NCBI GenBank assembly: GCA_035538335.1
Contig: DATLKN010000057.1
Location: 34,585 to 98,584, forward strand
Source of the DNA: AP-15 sp035538335
Lineage (GTDB): Bacteria; Pseudomonadota; Alphaproteobacteria; ATCC43930; CGMCC-115725
DNA: 64,000 nt
Reading direction: 5' to 3'
Position numbers and translations under genes: made by a program
Shown here: in pieces, positions 18,523 to 25,536 of the stretch
Layout: each line of letters begins with the position of its first letter
Numbering within the stretch: the first letter of the stretch is position 1
The notes under the pieces: generated by a model
What the model was told of the DNA's origin: nothing
The model's database searches: none
What the model saw: only the letters and a program-made list of their open reading frames with translations

Positions 18523-19538
18523 TACAGCCGCCCGCGTGCCAGCGCGGCGCCCTTGGCGAGCGCTTCGAGCTTCGCGCTCGCCAGCGCCCGGTCCATCGGC
18601 GCCATGCCGCAATTGGTGCAGGGGAAGAGCCGCTCGGGGCGGACATGCGCGAGCGCCCGTTCGATCGTCGCGGCGACTTCCTCGGGCGTCTCGACCTGCT
18701 CGCTCGCCACATCGATCGCGCCCAACAGCACGTCCTTGCCCTCGAGCAGGCCCAACAGCGCGATCGGCACCTTGGAATTGGCGCATTCGAGCGAGACCTG
18801 GTCGATGCGGCTTTGCGCCAGCGCCGGAAAGATCTCCTCATATTGCCGCCATTCGGCGCCGAGCGTCCCCTTCCAGTCGATATTGGCCTTGATGCCGTAG
18901 CCGTAGCAGATGTGCACCGCGGTCTTGGCGGCGAGCCCGTCGGCGGCGCGCTCGAGGGCGGCGACGCCCCAGCGCACGGCGTCCTCCATGTAGACGTTGA
19001 AGGCGGGCTCGTCGAACTGGACCACATCGACGCCGAGCCCGACGAGCTCGCGCGCCTCCTCGTTCAAGAGCTCGGCGAAGGCCATCGCCAGCGCCACCCG
19101 GTCGCCGTAATAGGAATCGGCGATCGTATCGACGATCGTCATCGGCCCGGGGAGGGTGAATTTGAGCTTGCGCCTGGTGTGGGCGCGGGCGATGCCGGCC
19201 TCGACGGCATGCACGCTCCGGCGCCGCTTCAACGGCCCGGTGACCGTCGGCACTTCGGCCATGTAGCGGTTGTTGCGGATGCCGATCGTGGCGCGGCGGG
19301 CGAAATCGATGCCGTCGATCTCGACGAGAAAGCCGTGCACGAAATGCATGCGCGCCTGTTCGCCGTCGGTGACGATGTCGATGCCGGCGTCTTCCTGTTC
19401 TTTGAGGGCGAGGATCGTGGCGTCGCGCTTCGCTTCCGCGAGCGCTTCGTCCGAGGCCTGCCACGGCGCCCACAGCATGCGCGGCTTCGCCAGCCAGGAC
19501 GGCTTCGGCAGGCTGCCGGCGATCGTCGTCTCGAACAT
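18522..19538 (-). CDS. Short MetE-like (core) methionine synthase family protein
   Basis: The 338-residue protein covers only the C-terminal catalytic barrel of cobalamin-independent methionine synthase. Zinc ligands are present: His and Cys in AVHICYGYG, Cys in PCTNCGMAP, and a glutamate in VSLECANSKVP. The N-terminal half of full MetE (about 750 residues) is missing with no sign of truncation, as in the 'core MetE' proteins of other bacteria, some of which take methyl groups from a corrinoid or an unknown donor. A complete metH lies 15 kb away, so this protein probably has a different methyl donor or acceptor. It is followed with TAATG overlap by the PDZ gene. Confidence 0.85.
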   Translation of the reverse strand: MFETTIAGSLPKPSWLAKPRMLWAPWQASDEALAEAKRDATILALKEQEDAGIDIVTDGEQARMHFVHGFLVEIDGIDFARRATIGIRNNRYMAEVPTVTGPLKRRRSVHAVEAGIARAHTRRKLKFTLPGPMTIVDTIADSYYGDRVALAMAFAELLNEEARELVGLGVDVVQFDEPAFNVYMEDAVRWGVAALERAADGLAAKTAVHICYGYGIKANIDWKGTLGAEWRQYEEIFPALAQSRIDQVSLECANSKVPIALLGLLEGKDVLLGAIDVASEQVETPEEVAATIERALAHVRPERLFPCTNCGMAPMDRALASAKLEALAKGAALARGRL

Positions 19539-19553
19539 GACGCCCCTCCCCCT

Positions 19554-20204
19554 TTACTTGCCCGTCACCGCGACGAGCCGCGCGCCGAGAAATCTACCCC
19601 GCCGGTCGAAGGCGAAAGCAAATCGCGCCCGGCCGACGACGGCGCAGGCATGACAGAAATCCTGCAGCCGATAGGCGACGACGAAGCGCTCGCCGCCGCC
19701 GGGCGAGGCCGCGCGCGCGGGGCCGGCGCGGCCGCGGCCGCCCGGCCATAGCGTGACGCGCGGATAGCGGGCGCGGATCGCCCGGTAGGCGGCGTTTGCC
19801 TTCAGCGCCTGCTGCGGCAGCCGCGCGAAATCGTCGACATCGATCCAGTCCGGGCTGCCGTTGACAAAGACCCAGGCGCTGTTCTCGTTGGCGCGAAACG
19901 GATAGACGACATGCGCGAGCGCGACCGCGCCGCCGCCCGCCTCGTCCAGCCCTTCGAGATAGGCTTCGCCCTGATGCCGGCAGGCGAAGGCGAGCGCCGC
20001 CTGCGGCGCCCCCGCCTTCGCCATCGCGCGCACGAAGCAGGCGGCGAAAGCCTCGCCGCGAAACCCGTTGCAGAGCTTGTGAAAATCGGCGATGAAGCGC
20101 GATGCCGGATGCCACACGGCGGCTTTGGTAACGCGTTCCGCCGCCGCAGCCGGGACGACACAAGCGGCGAAGAGCAGCGCGAGCCAGGCTGCCCGCCTCG
20201 TCAT
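19554..20204 (-). CDS. Exported protein of unknown function
   Basis: The 216-residue product begins MTRRAAWLALLFAACVVPAA, a clear Sec signal peptide. The mature part contains several cysteines (KLCNGF, AACFV, FACRHQ, DFCHACAV) that could form disulfides, and a Gly/Arg-rich linker GGRGRAGPARAASPGGG. No family is recognised. The ATG overlaps the purC stop by four bases (ATGA), which decides the start, and the MetE-like gene follows after 15 bp, so it belongs to the same operon. Confidence 0.75.
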   Translation of the reverse strand: MTRRAAWLALLFAACVVPAAAAERVTKAAVWHPASRFIADFHKLCNGFRGEAFAACFVRAMAKAGAPQAALAFACRHQGEAYLEGLDEAGGGAVALAHVVYPFRANENSAWVFVNGSPDWIDVDDFARLPQQALKANAAYRAIRARYPRVTLWPGGRGRAGPARAASPGGGERFVVAYRLQDFCHACAVVGRARFAFAFDRRGRFLGARLVAVTGK

Positions 20205-21178
20205 GGGAAAAAGCGCGCGAGGTTCCGGCGGATGCGTTCGAGCACCGGCCGATCGGGCGGCGCCACGACAAAGTGCGCGCCGGCGATCGTCTCGAAGGCC
20301 TCGATATATATTTCGGCGGCGGCGAGCACGAGCTCGCGCGGGATCTCCGGGATCTCGTCCTGGTAGGGGTCGCAACGCTGCGCCACCCAATTGCGCACAA
20401 CGTCCTTGTCGAAGCTCTCCGGGCGTTCGCCCGCCTCGAAGCGGCTCTCATAGCTGTCGAGCCGCCAGTAGCGGCTCGAATCGGGGGTGTGGATCTCGTC
20501 GGCCAGCAGGATGCGGCCCTCGCCGTCGAGGCCGAATTCGTATTTGGTGTCGGCGAGGATGAGGCCGTGCTCCCGCGCGAGCGCGCTGCCGCGGGCGAAA
20601 AGGGCGAGCGCGCGCTCGCTGACTTCGTGCCATTGCACGGGCGTCAGCAGGCCCTGCTCGAGGATTTCCTTTTCCGAGAGCGGCGTGTCGTGCGCCCCGT
20701 CATAGCCCTTCGTCGTCGGCGTGAGGATCGTCTGCGGGAGCTTCTGGTTGTCGCGCAGCCCGTCGGGAAGGCGGTGGCCGTACACCTCGCGGCGGCCGGC
20801 CTTGTACATCGTCAGGATCGAGGTCGCCGTCGTCCCGGCGAGATAGTCGCGCACGACGATCTCGACGGGCAGGATGTCCAGCCGCCGGCAGAGGAGCACG
20901 TTCGGGTCGGGGTATCCGATGACGTGGTTCGGCGCGATGTCGGCGGTTCTGTCGAACCAGAAGCGGGCGAGCTGCGTCAGCACCTGCCCCTTCAGCGGCA
21001 CCGCCGTCAGGATGCGGTCGAAGGCGGAGAGCCGATCGGTCGCGATGATAATCCGCCGGCCGTCGGGCAGATCGTAATTGTCGCGCACCTTGCCGCGGTA
21101 ATGGTTCGGCAGTTCCGGGATGCTCGCATCCCACAGAACCGCGTCGAGATAAGCCGCGATTACCGCCCGTTCGACCAT
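20201..21178 (-). CDS. purC: Phosphoribosylaminoimidazole-succinocarboxamide synthase
   Basis: The 325-residue enzyme joins aspartate to CAIR with ATP in purine synthesis, giving SAICAR. It is the long form (about 300 residues). Motifs are LPNHYRGKVRDNYDLPDGR at the nucleotide site, IIATDRLSAFDRIL, the signature LPVEIVVRDYLAGT, and LADTKYEFGLDGEGRILLADEIHTPDSSR, split here only by reading. It opens an operon with the exported protein, the MetE-like gene and the PDZ gene, an unusual set for purC. Confidence 0.95.
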   Translation of the reverse strand: MVERAVIAAYLDAVLWDASIPELPNHYRGKVRDNYDLPDGRRIIIATDRLSAFDRILTAVPLKGQVLTQLARFWFDRTADIAPNHVIGYPDPNVLLCRRLDILPVEIVVRDYLAGTTATSILTMYKAGRREVYGHRLPDGLRDNQKLPQTILTPTTKGYDGAHDTPLSEKEILEQGLLTPVQWHEVSERALALFARGSALAREHGLILADTKYEFGLDGEGRILLADEIHTPDSSRYWRLDSYESRFEAGERPESFDKDVVRNWVAQRCDPYQDEIPEIPRELVLAAAEIYIEAFETIAGAHFVVAPPDRPVLERIRRNLARFFP

Positions 21179-21257
21179 CGCGCCCCTGTGCCGCTGCCGC
21201 GCCAGCGATGATACGCGAGGCAGCGGCGTTTGTCCGCGCGGGTCGTGCTACGAGAGC

Positions 21258-21443
21258 TCAGCACACGACCGGCATCAGATGCGGGCCGTCGACCCGGACC
21301 GGCTCCCGCAGCCGGTTGCTGCGGACGGTCTCGAGCAGCAGTTCGAGACTGCGCCGATCGACGCCGTCGCTCTTCATGACGAGATCGACGACCGGGTCTT
21401 CCAGCAAGTCCGCGAGGCGGCTGATGTTGTGCGAACGAAACAT
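21258..21443 (-). CDS. Small hypothetical protein (61 residues)
   Basis: The frame begins MFRSHNISRLADLLEDPVVD and is rich in Leu, Val and Asp, predicted helical. GGAGGAG lies five bases before this ATG (21441-21443); an ATG four codons upstream is possible. No family is recognised. A hairpin with stem GGTCGTG/CACGACC overlaps the stop codon and may be its terminator. Composition is like that of neighbouring genes, which supports coding. Confidence 0.5.
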   Translation of the reverse strand: MFRSHNISRLADLLEDPVVDLVMKSDGVDRRSLELLLETVRSNRLREPVRVDGPHLMPVVC

Positions 21444-21506
21444 CGTCTCCTCCATGTTCTCCCATCGCCGGCGAGCGGGGTTCGATGCCCGCCCGCCGTC
21501 GAATGT

Positions 21507-21719
21507 TCAGTAGCAGTAGGCCGTGCCGTAGATCGTCGGATAGCAGCGCGGCCCGACGTAATAGGGCACGTAATGGTAGGCGTAATAGCGGGGGCCCCAG
21601 CCGTGGTAATAGACCCAGCCCGGATGGCCATGCCAATTGGCCTGCGCCGTTCCGATGCCGAGCGAGCCGGTGAGCGCTGCGATTGCGAGAGCGGCGGCCA
21701 TCAAGTTCTTGCGGGTCAT
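21507..21719 (-). CDS. Small secreted Tyr/His-rich protein (70 residues)
   Basis: The peptide starts MTRKNLMAAALAIAALTGSL with a signal sequence cleaved near AQA-N; the mature part of about 45 residues is rich in Tyr, His, Gly and Pro (HGHPGWVYYHGWGPRYYAYH) and ends with two cysteines. AGGAGGGG is correctly placed before the ATG at 21717-21719, so this is preferred to a longer frame. Similar short signal-peptide proteins with YxxY-rich tails are frequent in Bradyrhizobium-like genomes; function unknown. Confidence 0.75.
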   Translation of the reverse strand: MTRKNLMAAALAIAALTGSLGIGTAQANWHGHPGWVYYHGWGPRYYAYHYVPYYVGPRCYPTIYGTAYCY

Positions 21720-21942
21720 CGACCCCTCCTGTGTCTCGTCCCGAGATTCGTTTTCGGCCTCGGACAATTCACAGTTAAGAAATCCGTAACCGTATTGCCA
21801 GGATGGAGAGAGGACAGGATTTGCGGCGCATTCGAGGGATTGCGAACGCCGCGCCTTTACCGAAGCCGGCCGGCCGCATGTTCCTGAATTGTTCTTGCCG
21901 ATCGCAACTCGGATCGACTCGACATCACCGACGCGAGAGGCT

Positions 21943-22632
21943 TCAGAACGCCGGCTCGACCGGCTCGACGAGGCTCGGATCGTTGTTCTTGACGTTGCCG
22001 ACGCGCTTGTCGACGGCCCAGACCGCGAGTTCCTCGGGCGGGCAGGGCACGAGCAGCGCCTTCAATTGGGCCGCCTCGCACGGCTCCTCGCCGAGCCATT
22101 TGTCCCACGCGGCAGGCGGCAGGATGACCGGCATGCGGTCGTGCAACTCTGCCAGAAGCGCGTTCGGCGTCGTCGTGACGATTGTACAACTGCGCACGGT
22201 TTCGCCCTGCGGCGAGCGCCAGCTGTCCCACAGCCCGGCCATCGCCAGGAGCGAGCCGTCCCTGTGGGCGATCGCGTAGGGCTGCCGCTCGGCGCCGCGT
22301 TTTTTCCATTCGTAGAACGAATCGAACGGCACGAGGCAGCGTCGCCGGCGGAACGGCTCGCGGAAGGCGGGCCGCTCGTCGATCCCCTCGGCCTTGGCGT
22401 TGAAGGTCGTGTAGCCGATCTTCAGATCCTTCGCCCAATAGGGGACGAGGCCCCAGCGCATGATTTCGAGCCGGCGCAGGCCGGTTTTTGCGTCGTGCCG
22501 CACGACCGGCACCGGGTCGGTCGGCGCGACGTTCCAGCTCGCCGCGAGATTGGGCGAGGGCTGCTCCGGCGGGATCCTGAAGGCGAGCTTCAGCTCGCTG
22601 ACATCGCTCGAAAGACGCGCGCGGCCGCACAT
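21943..22632 (-). CDS. SRAP-family abasic-site DNA-protein crosslinking protein (YedK/HMCES type)
   Basis: The 229-residue protein must start at the ATG at 22630-22632, because after removal of Met the catalytic Cys2 (MCGRARL) becomes N-terminal, as the family needs for its thiazolidine link to abasic sites in single-stranded DNA. Other conserved residues: NVAPTDPVPV (Asn), MRWGLVPYWAKD, FDSFYEWKK (Glu) and LHDRMPVILPP (His). It shields abasic sites during replication or the SOS response. It stands alone, divergent from the GMC gene; no LexA box is obvious. Confidence 0.93.
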   Translation of the reverse strand: MCGRARLSSDVSELKLAFRIPPEQPSPNLAASWNVAPTDPVPVVRHDAKTGLRRLEIMRWGLVPYWAKDLKIGYTTFNAKAEGIDERPAFREPFRRRRCLVPFDSFYEWKKRGAERQPYAIAHRDGSLLAMAGLWDSWRSPQGETVRSCTIVTTTPNALLAELHDRMPVILPPAAWDKWLGEEPCEAAQLKALLVPCPPEELAVWAVDKRVGNVKNNDPSLVEPVEPAF

Positions 22633-22723
22633 TCTCTCACCTTGCCGGGTTCGCCCGAGGGCGGCAACGTTTGTCGCGGCGGCGGGCATCCGCTATCGTC
22701 ACGGCAACATCGGGGGCAAGAAA

Positions 22724-24343
22724 ATGACGGGCGAAGCTGAGGTTTACGACTTCATCGTGACGGGCGCCGGGTCGGCCGGCTGCGCCGTCGCCGGACGGCT
22801 TTCCGAGAGCGGCAGATGGCGGGTGCTGCTGCTCGAAGCGGGGGTGAAGGATAAGAACCCGTGGATCCACATCCCGCTCGGCTACACCCGCACCTACACC
22901 GATCCGCGCGTCAACTGGATGTTCGATAGCGAGCCCGAGAAGGAGCTGAAGGGCCGCACCCTCTACCAGCCGCGCGGCAAGGTCCTGGGCGGCACCAGCT
23001 CGATCAACGGCATGGTCTACATGCGCGGCACGCCCGCCGATTACGACGGCTGGCGGCAGAAGGGCTGCGAGGGCTGGGACTGGGATTCGGTGCTGCCCTT
23101 CTTCAAGAAGGCCGAGGACCAGGAGCGGGGCCCCGACGAATTCCACGGCACGGGCGGGCCGCTCAGGGTGTCGAACCCGGTGCGCTCGCCCTTGGGCGAC
23201 GCAATGGTCGAGGCGGCGATCGAGGCCGGCATCCAGGCCAACCCCGATTTCAACGGCGCGCGGCAGGAGGGGGTCGGCTATTACCAGACGACGACCAGAG
23301 ACCGCCGGCGCTGGTCCTCGGCGCGCGCCTATCTCGGGCCGGCGCGCGGGCGCGCTAATTTGACGGTGATCACCGAGGCGCATGCGACGCGCATCCTCTT
23401 CGAGGGCGGCCGCGCCGCCGGCGTCGAATACCGCACGCCGAGCGGGCTGAAAGAGGCCCGCGCGCGCGGCGAGATCGTCGTCTCGGGCGGCGTCTACGGC
23501 TCGCCGCAGCTGTTGCAATTGTCGGGGCTCGGGCCGGGCGGTCTGTTGCGCGAGTTCGGCATCGGGGTGGTGCGCGACATGCCGGGCGTCGGCGCCAATC
23601 TGCACGACCATTTCAACACCTATCTGGTGTGGCGCTGCGCCCAGCCGGTCACCATCAACGACCTGGCGCGAAGCCCGATGCGCAAGGTCGCGGCGGCGCT
23701 GCAATATGCGGTTTCCCGCTCCGGCCATCTGTCGAACGCCGGCATCTACGCCGGCGCCTTCGTCAAGAGCGACCCGCGCCTCGAACAGCCGGACCTGCAG
23801 ATCAACATGTTCGGCTGGAGCGCCTATGAGCGGCTGCGCACCGGCATCAAGCCGCACCCGTTCTCGGCTTTCACCCTGTCGCCGGTGCATCTGCGCCCGG
23901 AGGGCCGCGGCAGCGTGCGCCTCAAGAGCCCCGACCCGACGGCGCCGCCCGCCATCCGCTTCAATTTCCTCGCGAGCGACTATGATTTCCAGGCGCTGAT
24001 CTACGGCACGCGCCTCTCTCGCAAGATCGCCGCGCAGCCGGCCTTGCAGCCCTTTGTCGTCGAGGAGGTGATCCCCGGCGCCGCGGTCGAAGGCGACGAG
24101 CAGATGATCGAGGAGATCCGCGTGCGCGGCGTCTCCAACCTGCACCCGGTCGGCACCTGCCGGATGGGCCGCGAGGTGGACGCCGTCGTCGATCCGCGCC
24201 TCAAGGTCTACGGCGTCGAGGGCCTGCGCGTCGCCGACGCCTCGATCATGCCGCAGGTGCCGGGCGGCAACACCAACGCGCCCTCGATCATGATCGGCGA
24301 GAAATGCGCCGCGATGGTTCTGGCGGACGCGCAGGCGGCGTAA
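22724..24343 (+). CDS. GMC-family FAD-dependent alcohol/choline-type dehydrogenase
   Basis: The 539-residue flavoprotein has the dinucleotide site FIVTGAGSAGCAVAGRLSE near the N-terminus, the first GMC signature (PRGKVLGGTSSINGMVYMRG, about 84-103), the second signature (YGSPQLLQLSGLGPGGL) and the active-site histidines in NLHPVGTCRMG and PGGNTNAPSIMIGEKCA. Length and layout resemble choline dehydrogenase and other alcohol dehydrogenases, but no betaine gene is near, so the substrate is open. The ATG at 22724 is preceded by a weak GGGGGCAAG. A cupin gene follows 30 bp on. Confidence 0.9.
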   Translation: MTGEAEVYDFIVTGAGSAGCAVAGRLSESGRWRVLLLEAGVKDKNPWIHIPLGYTRTYTDPRVNWMFDSEPEKELKGRTLYQPRGKVLGGTSSINGMVYMRGTPADYDGWRQKGCEGWDWDSVLPFFKKAEDQERGPDEFHGTGGPLRVSNPVRSPLGDAMVEAAIEAGIQANPDFNGARQEGVGYYQTTTRDRRRWSSARAYLGPARGRANLTVITEAHATRILFEGGRAAGVEYRTPSGLKEARARGEIVVSGGVYGSPQLLQLSGLGPGGLLREFGIGVVRDMPGVGANLHDHFNTYLVWRCAQPVTINDLARSPMRKVAAALQYAVSRSGHLSNAGIYAGAFVKSDPRLEQPDLQINMFGWSAYERLRTGIKPHPFSAFTLSPVHLRPEGRGSVRLKSPDPTAPPAIRFNFLASDYDFQALIYGTRLSRKIAAQPALQPFVVEEVIPGAAVEGDEQMIEEIRVRGVSNLHPVGTCRMGREVDAVVDPRLKVYGVEGLRVADASIMPQVPGGNTNAPSIMIGEKCAAMVLADAQAA

Positions 24344-24373
24344 GGTATAGTGCGGCATCAGCGGGAGGCGATC

Positions 24374-24649
24374 ATGAACCGGAGCGAATTCGAGGCCCAT
24401 CTGCGGCGAGAGGGCTATCAGGTCTTTTACGGCGGGCTGCAGGGGGGGACCGTCAACCCCGACCACGCCCATCAATGGGATGCGCGCGTCATGGTGATCG
24501 GCGGCGAGATCACGCTGACCCGCGGCGGCAAGTCCGAAACCTTCCGGCCGGGCGACAGCTGCGCCGTCGCCGCCGGCGAGATGCATGCCGAGCATATCGG
24601 CCCGCAAGGTGTGGCCTACATCGCCGGCCGCCGCAACCCGGCAGGCTGA
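24374..24649 (+). CDS. Small single-domain cupin protein
   Basis: The 91-residue protein fits one cupin barrel: the first motif around NPDHAHQWDARVMVIGGEI supplies two His and the second, FRPGDSCAVAAGEMHAEHIG, supplies His. It would bind a metal ion; catalytic role unknown. GGGAGG upstream fixes the ATG at 24374. It lies 30 bp downstream of the GMC dehydrogenase gene and is probably in its operon. Confidence 0.8.
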   Translation: MNRSEFEAHLRREGYQVFYGGLQGGTVNPDHAHQWDARVMVIGGEITLTRGGKSETFRPGDSCAVAAGEMHAEHIGPQGVAYIAGRRNPAG

Positions 24650-24664
24650 AGCCGGCTCGGCCGC

Positions 24665-25459
24665 CTAGCCGATGGCGAGCTTCGCGCCGACGATCGCCAG
24701 CATCACCGCGAGGAAGAGCCGCAGCGCTCGCTCGGGCGCCCGCGGCGCCACCCAGCTGCCGAGCGCGATGCCGGGGAGCGAGCCGAGCAGCAGATTGGCG
24801 AGCAGGGGGAGGTTGACGGTCCCTATCGCCAGGTGCCCCATGCCGGCCGCGAGCGTCAGGGGCACCGCATGCGCGATGTCGGTGCCGACGATCCGCTTCA
24901 GCGGCAGGTGAGGATAGAGAAGCACCAGCACCGTCACCCCGATCGCGCCGGCCCCGACCGAGGAGGATGTTACCAGCACACCGAGCAGGGCGCCGAGCAG
25001 GAGGGTGGCCGCTGCCTCGGTTCGCGGCTTGCGGTGCAGCGAAAGCCGGTGCGCGACGGCCAGGATGTAACGCCGCAGGAAAAGACTCAGCGTCGTCAGC
25101 AACAGCGCGATGCCGAGGATGTGGGCGATCAGGTCCGACAGGAAGACGCGGTTTTCAATATGCAGCCGGCCGAGCATGAGGAGCGTCAAAAAGCTCGCCG
25201 GCAGGCTGCCGCCGGCCAGCAACCCCACCACCCGCCATGCGATGGTATCGCCGATGTGATGCACCACCGTGCCGCAGGCCTTGGTGATCGCCGCATAGAG
25301 CAGGTCGGTCCCGACCGCCGTCGCCGGATGCACGCCGAACAGCAAGACGAGCACCGGCGTCATCAATGACCCGCCGCCGGTCCCGGTCATCCCGACGATG
25401 AAGCCGACCGCAAGCCCGGCAACGGCGGAAGGAATACCGATGAATCCCAGGACGCTCAT
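24665..25459 (-). CDS. TauE/SafE-family membrane transporter
   Basis: The 264-residue protein has about seven or eight hydrophobic spans and the two family repeats, seen as VGFIVGMTGTGGGSLMTPVL with GVHPATAVGTDLLYAAITK in the first half and TSSSVGAGAIGVTVLVLL with LKRIVGTDIAHAVPLT in the second. Members export sulfite, sulfoacetate or related sulfonates; the substrate here is unknown. It converges with the cupin gene and lies 77 bp downstream of glgP on the same strand. Confidence 0.88.
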   Translation of the reverse strand: MSVLGFIGIPSAVAGLAVGFIVGMTGTGGGSLMTPVLVLLFGVHPATAVGTDLLYAAITKACGTVVHHIGDTIAWRVVGLLAGGSLPASFLTLLMLGRLHIENRVFLSDLIAHILGIALLLTTLSLFLRRYILAVAHRLSLHRKPRTEAAATLLLGALLGVLVTSSSVGAGAIGVTVLVLLYPHLPLKRIVGTDIAHAVPLTLAAGMGHLAIGTVNLPLLANLLLGSLPGIALGSWVAPRAPERALRLFLAVMLAIVGAKLAIG

Positions 25460-25536
25460 ATGCGCATCGGACGATGCCGGCGGGCAGCTCCGTTGGCAAC
25501 CTCTGCCGCGGGATCAAAAGCCGGGGCGGCGGCGCC

